Assembly: GCA_963921825.1 (NCBI GenBank)
Contig: OY997589.1
Coordinates: 79,406,523-79,470,522 of the forward strand
Origin: Erodium maritimum
Taxonomy: Eukaryota > Streptophyta > Magnoliopsida > Geraniales > Geraniaceae
Direction: 5' to 3'
DNA: 64,000 nt
Position numbers and translations under genes: made by a program. Positions 22,141 through 34,319 of this stretch are shown here, in pieces. Within the stretch, counting starts at the first letter, position 1; each line of letters starts with the position of its first letter. The notes beneath the pieces are model-generated. The model ran no database searches, was not told the origin of the DNA, and was given only the letters and a program-made list of their open reading frames with translations.

Positions 22141-25100
22141 TCACATTATCACGCAATTGCACTTCGATTCCAGCTTCGGGGGCGGCTTTGTACCATCAAT
22201 CTTATCATTAACTCCTATATTATGCATCAAAGACTCGTCCCTATTCTCATCGTTTTCACCCTTGCTATACAGAGGAGATTTCGGGTCTGTTTCAGTTCGC
22301 CTCAGCCTAGCTTTGTTGGATTTTGAAGTCCGTTTCCCAGCTGTTCTTCCCCGTGGGCTGTTTCTATCGGGCTTAGACTTTCCCAATATAGTAACAGCGG
22401 GCCTAGAATCTTCTGGTGAGGCCGGGCTTTCCTTTTCCATCGCTAGGTTTGCGGCCCGGTAGGCCAGATCATGGACTATTGAGCTGCAGAATAGTATTGT
22501 ATCAGTTGCTTCTTCTAGCGTGAGGCTTCTTCCGTTACTCCCTTGCCTACCCTCTAATCTAACGGTTGATTCTTCTGTAATGGACACAGCATGAACATGT
22601 TGTTAGCGAAGTTGGATATAATACACTGACTTTTAAATTCTCCCTTTTACTCTGTTTTGGTAATACATGACTGACATACCCCCTACATCAATGCAGGGAA
22701 CTTCGGCAAAATTTAAATAGCATTGGCATATTTCTGAAAATTAATGAAGGGTATTTTCATCATTTAGTACCAATATAGAGTAAAGTACCAACCCGATGGA
22801 ACATACATGATTTCTGCAACGTGAACATTGAAAAGACAAAAAGAACTTCTTAATGAGGAAAAGGCAGGAAATGAGGAGAATAACAAGTTTCATCTTGGAG
22901 TTTAGATCAGCATGAGCTCATACACTCACAAAAACAGTAAGCCAAAGAGAATGTGAAGACACGGTGGATTATTATTTTTGGGATAACACCAAGAACTAAC
23001 TATTAAAAAAAGGGATAATTGTCAAAACATGCACTAAAGTTTCGTCCACAAATGAAATAGTGCACAATGTTTCGTCCACGTTGTGTGGCTACCCTAAAGT
23101 TTCGTCCACGAACATTTGTTAGTAAAATTACTTAAAATTACTTATGAAACCTAAATGCAAATTACTTTAGGGTAGCCACACAACGTGGACGAAACGTTGT
23201 GCACTATTTCATTTGTGGACGAAACTTTAGGGTAGCCACACGGCGTGGACGAAACGTTGTGCACTATTTCATTTTGTAGACAAAACTTTAGGGTAGCCAC
23301 ACAACGTGGACGAAACGTTGTGCACTATTTCATTTGTGGACGAAACTTTAGTGCATGTTTTGACAATTATCCCTTAAAAAAATGTACCACTCTAAAACTA
23401 ACTATAGACTTGTTAGTTGATCAATTTGACACTGTGGACTTAAGGTAATTATGCATACTAACATTTTCCGTTAGAAATTACAGAAAACGTTAGGGAAAAC
23501 TCTAAGAACTAACTGTAGACTTGTTAATTTTTTTAGTTTTTCCTAACGTTTTCTGTCATTTCTAACGGAAAATGTTAGTTTGCGTAATTACCTTAAGTCT
23601 ACAGTGTCAAATTGATCGAGTAACAAGTCTATAGTTAGTTTTTGAGTTCAATAGTCAAATGACCGTTTGCTCTTGGAGTTTTTCCATTATTTTTTTGAAA
23701 TGCTACTGTTCAGACACGCTTAAAATTTTCTAGAAGCTTTTCGCTACCAAACAGATGACAACACCAGGAGGAGGGGAGGTTTCACCAGGATTCAGGAAAG
23801 TACAGCCGATATACAAAAATATTATCCCAAACAAATTAGTGTTTCTTTGCAAGGAGTACAGTTTGAACCTAAATCATCTTTACCTAAGATCTTTTACCAC
23901 ATCACTACAAATCTATAATGAATTAGGTGAATATTACTGTACTTTCAAAACAGCAACTCAATGTTCATCGATAAAACTCAATTTTCCTAATAGTAATTGT
24001 CCAATAACAAAAGCAATCACTAAATATGGTGCCTATGAGAGGAAAAAGGAACTAGTTAGCATTGTATAGCATGTGACACATTCAATCAATATTTGTATCC
24101 TATTCTTGTTCCTCCGCTATGCATTTATAGTTTTTAGTACCCTTACAAAGAACCATGTAACAGTAAAAAATTATAAAATTGAAAAACTACTATCAGCAAT
24201 GTGTCTGGTCAATCTTTGCAAATAGAGAAGCTATCAAACAACAATCCAGGGACAAGAAAGACCTCTGAGAATGAGCCATAATGTAATAAATCATACCTAA
24301 GATGCCATGTCCATGATCTGGGGTCTTGGACTCTGGAGCGAGAGATACTGAATCCTTATCCGAAATGGTAGCAACTGAAGGGTCCTGAAAGTCATCCACA
24401 TTGTTCTTTAACTTTGAGGAGACATAATCAGTCTCCAAACCAGCAGTACTGTGATTACAATGCTCGAATTGTATCTCTGATTTTACATTCGAAGAGCTAT
24501 TAGGAATCTCAGAAACATCTGCCCCATCAACACTAGTCTTTGGCGTGGTATAACCCTCTTCAAATGAAGACTCCGGAATGATAACAGACACTTCTACATC
24601 TGAAACACCCCTTGATTTATCTGGGCAGTTATTGCAATTTTCATATGAACCGGACTCTTCATTATTTAGATAGGACTGTACTTGTTTGCCTTCCAACCAG
24701 ATACCAACAGCATCCCTTGATGCTTCTGAGGTAGAAGCATCAGCTGTTCTAATACTCCCGTTACGTTCAGAACTGTCTATTTCTGTGTTTTCTGAAGCTA
24801 CCATCAGTTCTTGAGAAACTCTGGCTGCCTCTAAAACACAATGTTGGAGATTGCCATCAGAAGAATCAACATCTTCATGGGTGCTTGTAGCAAGACTATA
24901 AGATTGGTGAGCAATATTTGAAACTCCTGAGATAGATGTTCCTGTGCTCTGAGATCTTGTGTGTTTATTGTTTCTATAACTCTCTGTGTCAGATTTCTTG
25001 CCACTTAATTGCCTGTACATACGAGTTTCTGCTTGTCTGTTTGAGCTGAAGTCAACAGAGGAGGACGTAGAGGCACTGCCAAAGCCAAAAGAGCTTCTCA

Positions 25101-28100
25101 TACTGTTTGAGCTTTCTCTTGCATAAGACGGGTCATCATAAGATATAGTAGAAGCAGTGAAAGTCCTGCCTTGAAGAACAGCCCCTTTGCTACTACTTGA
25201 CCTCTTTAGCAGTACAGAAATGCCAGTACCTTCTGAAGCACGGATGTTTGCACTTGAGTAGCTAACAATTGGTTCAAGTGAACCATCATGAGATTGATTT
25301 TGGGTCTGCTCAGTATAGGAATCCGAGCCTTGTTTAACATTCCCTTCATGATGAGAAACCACTGGCTCATCCGTGTCAGAAACTTGTACTGGTTCAAGAA
25401 CAGGCACCGGTGGCTCTGATTCATCAAATGGTTCATATTGCTCTGAAATCTTCACTGTATGTGCTTGGAAGTTTTCAGGTGTGGAAACGGCAAAACCCTG
25501 ATCTTTACTATCACAGTCTGGACAAAGGTTAATGTCACTTTCCTGTGACCCAATAGCGTAGTAACTGCAACCACAGTTAGAACAGATCTCTGCATTTTCA
25601 AGACTATCAACTTCTGAAGCATCATCTTTAATATGCAAAGCAGCAGGGCTTGCATTTACTTCACTAGCAACATTGTGATGGGCCATTTCTTCTGGATTGA
25701 CAGGGTCATAATCAGTAGTAGGACCTCCATCAAAGTCAACATGTTGAATAAGTGATCCATCCGGGATAACATGTCCAACATTATCAGTAACTGCATCAAC
25801 TTTATCAAGGCCAAAGACTTCTCTTTGACCATCTGGATAAGGTGCTTTCTCACACTCACTTATCATATCATCTTGGTTATGTTCACTTCCTTCAATATCA
25901 AGTGCAAGACTTGCTCCTTGATACGCTCCTTGATCCGAACTTGCATTACTGCTGGTTGTGATTGAAGAATTCCTAGATATCAAAGAACGTTGTGCAGAGC
26001 TTGCTTTTCCTACATAGAAGGTTGTACTGGGGACACTCGATAGGAGTGGCCTAAACATATTTGGAGGACTTTTCCGTTGATCCTACAAAAATGATATTTC
26101 ATTTGCTTAACTACCATACATCATAAATTGCTAAAATATATGCTTGGTGACTTCTAATTATCACATGTACAAATATTTAAAAACTCAAAAACCATCATAA
26201 AAAGGTTTTATGTTACATGAATACAAAAACTGGACCTAAAAGCTTTTCAAATGATAAGACAATACTTATGGCCTGAGTAAATCATTTATGGATGATGGCA
26301 AATTTCAAATTTTCATTTAAAATTTCAAATATCTAAATTAGAACATTATCTGAACTAAAATTAAATTATGGCTGGCTTGGTAAACAAGCTAAATTATATG
26401 CATATTTTAGAATTTTCATTCTTTGGAAGCACGACGTTATACACCCTTTAGATTGTGGAATGTGTGGTTGTACTAATGCGACATCAGATTCGATAAATTA
26501 ATGACATGCCACATGAAAATTATGCACATACAGATTTACTTGAAACATGAAGTTCAAACTAAACCATTTATGGTAGAGTGTATCGTACACAAACACAATA
26601 AGACATATTAACCCATATACGCAGAACCTTACCCATAAAACTTCCACAAAAATACTCAAAATTAGACTAAGAGAAGTAAAGCATATTAATCCATGTTCCT
26701 TTTATTAGCAAATGTATTTATGCTTGCTCATGCAAATATGATCAGCAAAGACATAATTCGTATGATGTCATTAAATAAGATACCATTTGCCGAAGTGCAG
26801 AATCAAAGGATCTTTTTGGAGCAGAGCTTGGAGACATTACTTTGGCTGGTTTCTTGGAAAAGGCTAGAGCTCTGTTACTGGGATAAGAACCAACTCTCTT
26901 TGAAGCAGAGTGGTCTGAGCTAGCCTGGGGAACAGATTGTAGAGAATCCATATCATCATCACCAGAAGATGCCACAGAAGCTTTACTGTGAGAGCTAAAA
27001 CGGTCTCGATCATGACTATGCGACGGACTTCTAGAAGCAGTTGGGGACATCGACTGCCTACCAATTTTCGAGGCTGAATCCCTACCATTTCTTGATGCTG
27101 GTGATGAACCCCTCACATATGATGCCGGTCTATCAGCCAGAGAAGTACGAAGATTGGGAGGTACTTCAGAAGAAAAACCAGGGATATTTGTTTGCCATGC
27201 CCTTATTTTGGGTGAAGAAGAGTTCCCTCTATTTGTCTTTACAGGGGAAACTCCCCTTACCCCTGATGAGCCAGTACTCATCCTCCGTGGAGTCGGGGTA
27301 GATGACCTACGGGATGGTGTTGGAGATTTACTTGGGGTAGGAGATGGCCTCCTTGATGGGGTGCCTTGCCTTTGGCTAGGAGTTGGACTGGAACGAGGAG
27401 TTGACGATGGCCTGCCCCTGGACTGCAATGTACTAGTCCCAGATTGAGGAGATAGGCTTAAACGATTTGGGCTTGCACTACCTCGGCTACTTCTCTGACT
27501 CGTCTCCATCTGCAACGCACATGTGATGTGAAATAAAAGGCAATTACATATACCTAAATGAATTTAACAGAAATATTCTACTTGACATAGTTATGGTTTA
27601 TAGGCATGATTAAATGACCTACCGTGGAACATCTTGATATGGAAATGGGTTGACTACGAGGTCTTCCTCTGTGAGCTGTGTTGACGGGTGGTGGTTCATC
27701 ATCCAACGATGGGAAAAGAGGGGTGTCGGGGGGAGTTAATAACCTAGTAATACAATCACAATAATCATTTAATCAGAGTTAAGACTTTAAGGATAGAAAT
27801 AAGAAGACACTTACAGCCAAAAATACCCATATAAAAAAGTGAAAATGAAAGAACCTAAGTGTCCAGTTCAGTTTGAAAGAAATTGACTACTAGCTCATTC
27901 CAGAATTCAAGAGTTTTGAGGCTATAGAATTAAGATATGGCCAAGGGGAACATTCTCTTAATCCACTATTATCATAAAACCAGTGCTACACAAAACATGT
28001 TAAAACGTGACCTACAAATCATAGTTAATATCTAGTAATACAATCATGATAATCATTTCATCAGAATTAAGATCTTAAGGAAAGCATCCATGTAGAAAAT

Positions 28101-28710
28101 GAAAATGAAAGAATCGAAGTACCCATTTCAGTTTTGAAGAAACTGACTACTAGCTCACACCAGAACTCAGCGCTTTGAGGCTAGAGAACTGAGCTATTTG
28201 GATGTGGCCAAAAGGAACTTTCTCTTAATCTACAACAATCATAAAACCAGCGCTTCATAAAAACATGTTAAAACATGACCTACCAATCATAGTCATTCTT
28301 TTCCCTATCTACATTGAGCAGGTCGCTACTCTCCCCACGAACAGGAATTGAGATTCCAATCTTGTAATCAGAGAAATGCCTCAACTTTGTTGCTGTAGGA
28401 ACATGCATCACTGTTAGAAGGCAAAAAACATATGGCAGCAATGACGCACACACATATTGAATGCATTCTCCACGTAACTATTTGCAAAATGAAGGTCAAT
28501 ACAGAGAGAATTACAGAATGCATCTTCAAAGTCATCTGTTGACTGAAGCAAGAAATTGTCGCTCTCTTTGGTCTGCATTTCGTTGAACAATGCAAGATCT
28601 TCATCTTTCTCTCTGAAAAGCAATCCACCCTCAAGACTGCGTCCTCTTTTATGATTGTCAACCCTGAGCTCCCTTCCAGGAGAAAATCTCAGTGCTGGAG
28701 AAGGAGGCAT
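22141..28710 (-). CDS. BPP-like basic proline-rich protein with C-terminal CaaX box
   Basis: Six coding exons, 28710-28515, 28392-28284, 27743-27623, 27509-26784, 26082-24297 and 22574-22141, join in phase to 1123 codons plus stop. The N-terminus ([16 protein letters not shown], then [11 protein letters not shown]) and [13 protein letters not shown] are hallmarks of the plant basic proline-rich (BPP) family, some members of which are reported to bind and stabilise microtubules. Exon 4 (residues about 143-384) is very basic and rich in S/P/R/T, with many SPTPS repeats and phosphorylation-like sites. Exon 5 is acidic and Ser-rich and has paired cysteines (CSNCGCSYY ... CPDCD, near residues 540-570) that could bind a metal. 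The last exon has a helical segment ([21 protein letters not shown]) and a basic tail ending KCNCVIM. CVIM fits a farnesylation signal, with a second Cys two residues before it. It resembles the long BPP members such as Arabidopsis At1g27850, recalled from memory. Function in this species is inferred. Confidence 0.85.
22980..23685. mobile_element. MULE-type MITE (outer) in the last intron of the BPP-like gene
   Basis: Imperfect terminal inverted repeats: GGGATAACACCAAG at the left and the complement of GGAAAAACTCCAAG at the right. A perfect 9-bp target duplication ATTATTTTT lies at 22971-22979 and 23686-23694. Long palindromic arms meet near 23510-23530. A 9-bp TSD is typical of Mutator-like elements. 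It contains a second MITE. Confidence 0.8.
23012..23373. mobile_element. MULE-type MITE (inner), nested
   Basis: Begins GGGATAATTGTCAAAACATG and ends with the inverted form. A perfect 9-bp TSD TTAAAAAAA lies at 23003-23011 and 23374-23382. Repeated GTTTCGTCCAC/GTGGACGAAAC blocks make most of it palindromic. Same family as 43711-44116. Confidence 0.9.
27744..28283 (-). repeat. Tandemly duplicated intron with a 16-nt relic exon between the copies
   Basis: Intron copy A (28283-28032) and copy B (28015-27744) align along their length. Both share blocks such as GACTACTAGCTCA and ACATGTTAAAAC (plus strand). Between them, 28031-28016 (ATATTAACTATGATTT) is bordered by a TACTAG acceptor and a GTAGGTCACG donor. 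These duplicate the real acceptor and donor of the neighbouring exons. Confidence 0.85.
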
Positions 28711-29500
28711 CTCTGGAATCCAATTGAGCTCCTGCAGGTATTAATCCCCTAAACTCTCCTTGCAATGCAAAATCGAACAACCCATGATGTGTTTCCAGCT
28801 AAAACCCTTAAACTAACAATTACCAAACCAGTGCTGAAACTCTTGTTTCCCCCAATTTTATCAAATTACTGATTTCCACCTTCAGCAACTCAGAACTTAG
28901 AACAGGCCTAGATCTTCATAAGAACAAATCCATACTAACTTCACCCCCAAATCCAAATTTCTCTCAACCAAGATGAAATTGAACTTATTAACACAATATC
29001 TTCAACAAATGTTCACTTCAAGCAACACATATTGAAGATTCCATCAAAGAATAACCAAATTGACAATGAACCCAGCCTCGAAACCCTAGAATTCCTGATA
29101 ATGAGACCAAAACTGAGGCAGTACAATCAAACTGAACCCTAATTCAACTCCCAAAAACCAATACGCCTCCACAGAATTCCAAATTACATAGCAAAATTCA
29201 CCATTACAAAGAACTCGCAGTAGCTGACTTACCAAATTTCCCGTCAAAATGTCTTCAAACGGAGTGTAAAAAGCTCCGGGAATCCCATTAAGATCTCAGA
29301 ACTCGATGAAGAAAACACGCTCAAATAAGCAGCAATGAGAAGAATCGCCGGTATCGTACACTCGATCTGAAGCATTCACCGATGTGTCTGCAGGTGACAG
29401 TGAGCTGACAGATCGTAGCCGCAGAGATCGGTGATAGTTTTCAACAAAACCTTCGATTTTATTGCATTTTCTCAGCTCCGAGAAAATCAATTTCACTCTG
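28711..29500 (-). promoter_or_regulatory. 5' leader of the BPP-like gene with an intron and upstream ORFs
   Basis: A consensus donor TTTG/GTAAGTCAG ends a leader exon at 29233, and a TGCAG acceptor starts the coding exon at 28731, 21 nt before the ATG. The leader holds a 66-codon upstream ORF at 29496-29296 and a short overlapping one near 29289. An in-frame TGA precedes the main start with no intervening ATG, which supports the ATG at 28710. Confidence 0.55.
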
Positions 29501-31019
29501 AGCTCTGTTCCTTGTTCTTGTTTGTTCAGATTTGCTTCACAGCAAGCTTTTTTTTTTCCTTTTTCCTTTTTCTCAGTTTATCTCTCCAGCTCTGTGATAT
29601 TTTGTTTTTTCCTCTCTCACAGTTGTTTTTAACTGCTGAAAATTACAATTATGCCACTCGTGCAGAGCCAAAAAAATTAGTAGCTCCAAACTTCTAATCC
29701 GTTTTCTTGTCTCTTTTTTGTATTTGGTTTTTTTATATTTAATTTTGGTCAAACAAAGAACATTAACTTCTATTTTTGGTTCCTAGTTTGAATCAACTTG
29801 TATTGTTGTATGATTTTTTTAATTGCATGATGACTGAAGTGGAGATTGATCCTGTAAATTTATATGGATACAAATAAAATTAAGTTTTACCGTTATTATA
29901 ATTATCGATATTTAGAAATTATAACAATTTGTTTGTCAATCTTGACAGCAAGCTCATCTGGGGTAAAACGATAAAAAAGAGTCTAAGATACTAGTCGGTC
30001 TTAGTTTTTTTTCTATAGATGATCTCTCAATTTTTGGTGCCATCAACTATTCCTTCCTCATGGTGAGAGTTAAGGAAATTCGTCTAGCGGTCTAGGGTAA
30101 GGTTTTGGATGCCGCCTTTTTTGGTGATAGTTAGGTACGAGTCTCGTCTTTTCCTTTTGTCGTCGTCTTTCATGCGACGACCACCAGATGACAACGACTG
30201 AAGAAGGATTTTGACCTATCCAGTCAATGGGTTTGGGATCCAGGGGTGGGACGGTAAGATGGTGTATCGTTTCACGACACCCTAAGTCGGGTTATCTCGG
30301 CGAATCAAGACTAAAGGTCGGCAATATCAAAACTAGTTATGGGTTTCAGAAGAATTGGCAATGCATGCTCTTTAGATTTTGTGTTCGTTGTTGTGTTTAT
30401 TTCGTTTCTATGATGCAATGTAGATTCCTTTTACTGGTCTAAGAGCGTCGGATCACATACAGGAGTCCCGAACTATAATGTGGAACCTAGAGTGTCTAGC
30501 TCTGAGCAATCTATCGTATGTTTGAGAAATTGCATTGAATAAAAACTTATATTCTCCCGTTTAATAAAAAAGTTCACTCGGGGGCATGGCTCAAATCCAC
30601 CCCGTTCATTTTTATCAAAAAAATAAAAGAGTTAGTGAATGGTATCCAGACTTTGGATTAAATCTCTTCTTTTTTTTACGAGTTCAATTTGATTATCGAT
30701 TTTATTTTTTTCTTACCAAGTTGACAATAGTTCTTGTAGGGGGTCAAAAATTTCATTTACTAGTGAATGGAAACCAAACTATATATTGAATTTTTATTAT
30801 TTATTTCCAACTTCAGATTCATTATCAGATTTATTTTTCTCTTATCAAGTTGACAATATCAGTTATTGTAGTTATTGATTTAGTAGTTTTGGGGTATTTT
30901 TGTGAAGCTTTTATATATGATATGATATTTTTAGATATCGTTTAATCATACTAAATCAATCAGTTATATAGATAAATTTTATTTGTCTCTTTATTAAGTT
31001 ATAAGTTTCTACCTCTATT
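29501..31019. other. Intergenic DNA upstream of the BPP-like gene
   Basis: The first few hundred bases (CT-rich, around 29550-29640) are the likely promoter. The rest is A/T-rich, with a more mixed patch at 30060-30480 of unknown origin. No gene recognised. Confidence 0.4.
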
Positions 31020-31081
31020 TCTCTAAAGAAACTCAAAACCGAAATGTTAAGTCGTCTTCGACGTCACTCTTTAGCTGGTTC

Positions 31082-31345
31082 TTGCACACCTATTTGTACC
31101 CTACGATCATCAACACAGGTCCATCAATTGTCGTCGTCGCCACCGATACCAGCGGCTCAGGCACCGTCATATCTCCCACCAGCCCAAACATCGCTATCCC
31201 CAATCCACGCCTACAAGCACCGCCCCCGATTGACCTCCGCATTCTATCCTGGAACGGGAAAGGTATAGGAACGAAGACTCATTCTCATCACCTCAAAAAT
31301 CTCATTCGAACCCATCACCCGATAGTGCCCCTCACGCGCACATAG
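31082..31345 (+). pseudogene. LINE endonuclease N-terminal remnant
   Basis: The frame ends PPPIDLRILSWNGKGIG... LKNLIRTHHP, matching the start of the APE-type endonuclease of plant L1 LINEs (typically ILSWNCRGIG). The stop follows after about 40 residues. The next 450 bases have no reverse transcriptase, so this is an internally deleted fossil. Its strand is opposite to the element inserted at 31806. Confidence 0.7.
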
Positions 31346-32235
31346 ATGGAGATCCAGGAAACAGAATCCGGCGGGGTTGGGAATCCTGTAAGGCGCCAAG
31401 CATCTCGGGGGACGTCGTCCATAGTGATCCATCAGAGTGGATTGTAGAGATCGAGGATGCCCCTCGGCTCCACTAGTTTATGTCCCTCCAAGTCATAGCA
31501 ATGAAGCACTGGACCAGCGATGCAAGATCTCCTACCTAATCCACAAGCACATTCGGGGTGCTGGCAGCACATGTGCCTCTGCTCGGTACCACGATCTCGC
31601 CTCACAGAGAATGAAGGATCAAGTGAGGCGGCGACAATACAGGACTTCTTACCTAACCAAGAGATCCTCCGCGTGTGCTCCAGACACCTGAATGGACTAA
31701 GATCAGGGATTGTAGCTTACCCAGACACAATCAAAGGAGGGAATGTTATGCAACCTCGCCTGAAATTTGTATCCAATAATGGAAAAAGGATATGAAATTA
31801 TGTCTCATTTTTTAGAAGAAATGGTAATATTATTAAGTAAAGCATTTAGATGAGCACAGTACGCTCCCATCATACAACCAAGAAACTAGACTAGTAATGC
31901 AAAACAATAACTGAAAAGTAAATGCTGCTATGGGCATAGGGGTGGTCGAAGGTGGAAATTTGCGGTAGCATCCGAACACATCGATACAGCATGCTCAAAC
32001 CAAAAGACATTGATCGAGCGGACCAAGTGAAAAGTTTATAGTGGTGGACTGATACCTCCCCCGGTAAGTCAGCGTGCGTCGTCCTCCCTTAATTGATACT
32101 TGCAGGGCTCCTAAACGCGGGATTGCTGACCCGGGACTGGTAGGGAAGAATCATGTCGACTGTTGATGGTATCATCGCCACCAGTCTGGCAGGGAGGCGG
32201 TGCAGCCGACCAACCCTCCCTGGGACTCCAGAGAC

Positions 32236-32643
32236 TCATTCCTCGAGGCGGGGGTGCTTGTGGCCCCCCGCCGTTACTATCTGTGACGCCCCATCTGACG
32301 CCGTCGACCCTTCTGATTCCTTTGGCTCATCTTCCCGCTCCAGGCGTTTCTTCCCGGACAGAGAAGTGGTGGGTCCCCTCGCCAGCCATTCAGACGGTAT
32401 CTCCTCAGTCCTAGCCTCATAGGTTCTGGACATCTCCTTCTCATGCTCCTGCCGAGGCGTAGTCGGCCTCGGGACCCAAACTCCTCCCCTACCCCCCCCT
32501 CCCAGGTACGCCCAGTTAGTCCCCGGGATCGCTTTACCATGTTTGGCCTTCTTCAAAGTTGACCTTGGGTCCGCTGGAGCACTCAGCGATGGCCCCATAC
32601 CCCTCCGGAGACTGGACACGTCGGAAATAGGTGACACGCACAA
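32236..32643 (-). pseudogene. C-terminal part of LINE ORF1 (copy 1)
   Basis: Basic/acidic low-complexity tail ending GGHKHPRLEE-stop. The matching ending GGYKHPRLQE-stop in the copy at 59534-60750 shows this is the family's ORF1 C-terminus. Confidence 0.65.
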
Positions 32644-32886
32644 CTACAGCCAAAGTAGTGATTTGGTAGATGTTCATAAGACACCTGTAGAAGAGTACAT
32701 ACCTGTGATTCCGACAGTCAGAATCAAATCTGACTCTGAAGGGGGATCCGAATGTCAGCCCGAATTCGCATCTTCATGAAGTCCCCCTAACATAGCCATG
32801 ACTTGTCCACATCCACCGCTTGACAGACTCCTAGTGCATTCCCCACTCGAAATCACACCTCCTTGTTCCATGCTCCCACCGGAAGA

Positions 32887-33114
32887 TTAGAACACCCTAG
32901 CCCATACCGAGAAATGATGGAATATGAGATCCTCTGCATGCATATGGGCCCGAAGGTCTGTAAAGAGTACTAAAGAGTCCCAAAATGCCCATGGTTCCCC
33001 TGCTAGAACCCTCACCCTCTCTTTAGCCGACCTGAAAAAGAATGTCACCAATCCCCCTTCCAGAGGTTTCGCCTCTACCTTCATCCCCCACATGTCCTCC
33101 ATCCGGGCTACCAA
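32887..33114 (-). pseudogene. DUF4283 segment of LINE ORF1 (copy 1)
   Basis: Reads WGMKVEAKPLEGGLVTFFFR, then VLAGEPWAFWDSLVLF. This is the DUF4283 fold of plant LINE ORF1 RNA-binding proteins (pattern FxFRSxxERxRVLxGxPW). The frame is closed by stops or shifts on both sides. Confidence 0.75.
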
Positions 33115-34319
33115 GGATTTCTAGAAAAATCTCTTCGACGTAAGCACCTTAGCGTCCAACGTAAACTGGTATTGGGCCCCTTGATTGGCAATCTCCACAG
33201 TCGGAACTACCACCTCCTTAATGCACATCTATGACATCTTGGCTCCTAAATCCCCGACATGTACCTCTGGCCCTCGGGTCTTGCAACCCGTCCGAGTCTG
33301 GACACCCTTCGGGTCATATCCTGCCCTCAGCACCGGGACACCCGAACCTCCCGACTGACCCGGCACAAGCCCAGGCCCAGATTCACAGGGCCATAGACGA
33401 TGAGTTCGGACCCGTTCCGACCCGACCGGATCGTCCTCTAGTCCGCTTGCTTCGACCCGCTGCTGCCCGACCCAGATACGCTTCGCACCAGACCCATATC
33501 GGGCCGCCCACCTTGCCACGTCCCCCGATCCACCCTGGGTCCACCTCGGGTGACCCATCTGTTGCTCTCTCCAGGCCTGCCCAGTGCCCACACGAGGAGT
33601 CCAGCCCGACCCACTTCTCCCAGCCCGTCTGGCGTCCGCAAGAAGGCCCCGCCCCTGACTCCCCTCCTCGCAGTCCCGACCTGGCCCACCATCAAAACCC
33701 TAGCCTCCTCCCGTGCCACTCCCTTCCCCTTGCTTCTTCTCCACGCTTGCGCCGCCGGCGACTCCTCCAGCGTCACCCCCGTGTCCGAGGACACCACGAT
33801 AGGGAATAAGCCATCCCCCTCGGTGACGAAGGCACCCCCGTCACCCTGCACTTGTGCCGGGAAGTCCTTCCAGCCGAACACCTCCCCCGTCTCCTGCACC
33901 CTCCCCACCGATCCTCCACCTCGTCTCGGTCGCAGACCCCTCGCTGGCGTGCGACGTATACGGTTCGCCGCCGAATGAAACCAACCACCCCCGGCCCCGA
34001 GTGTCCTCCCCCGCCTGGGCCGAGAACCTCATCGGGGATGATCCCTCCTCACGCGGCGACAACACCTCTGCTGGCGTGAGCGAGGTCCCCTCCACAGTCG
34101 TCACCGGAAGGCCGGACTTCGTCACGTCCTCTTCCGTCTGCTCTTGCTCCTCCTGCTCCTAATTACTCGACATCCTAAGTAGTTCGGTATCGAAACACCC
34201 TTCTCCTCCATCGAGATCACCTGTTGAGGTCATGATCTCTGCACTAGAGGATGAAATCGCAAAACCCAGATAAACCCTAACACTCGTGTGGTAAAGAGAG
34301 GCTGCGCCAAATTATGCCT

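Larger units (their letters stand above)
31806..34308 (-). mobile_element. Non-autonomous LINE-type element with ORF1 only (copy 1)
   Basis: Flanked by AAATTATGTCT (31795-31805) and AAATTATGCCT (34309-34319), an 11-bp TSD with one change. A T-run at its left edge is the A-tail of a minus-strand insertion. The 5' end starts GGCGCAGCCTCTC, and an ATG at about 34233 opens MTSTGDLDGGEG. ORF1-like sequence follows, broken by frameshifts. After the ORF1 stop (32236) only about 430 bp of GC-rich 3' sequence remain, with no endonuclease or reverse transcriptase. Confidence 0.8.

Noticed and set aside
24193-24296. C-terminal run-on of the large BPP exon to a stop at 24193
   Set aside because: A GTATG donor at 24296 joins in phase to the conserved last exon ending at 22141; retention would give an unrelated tail.
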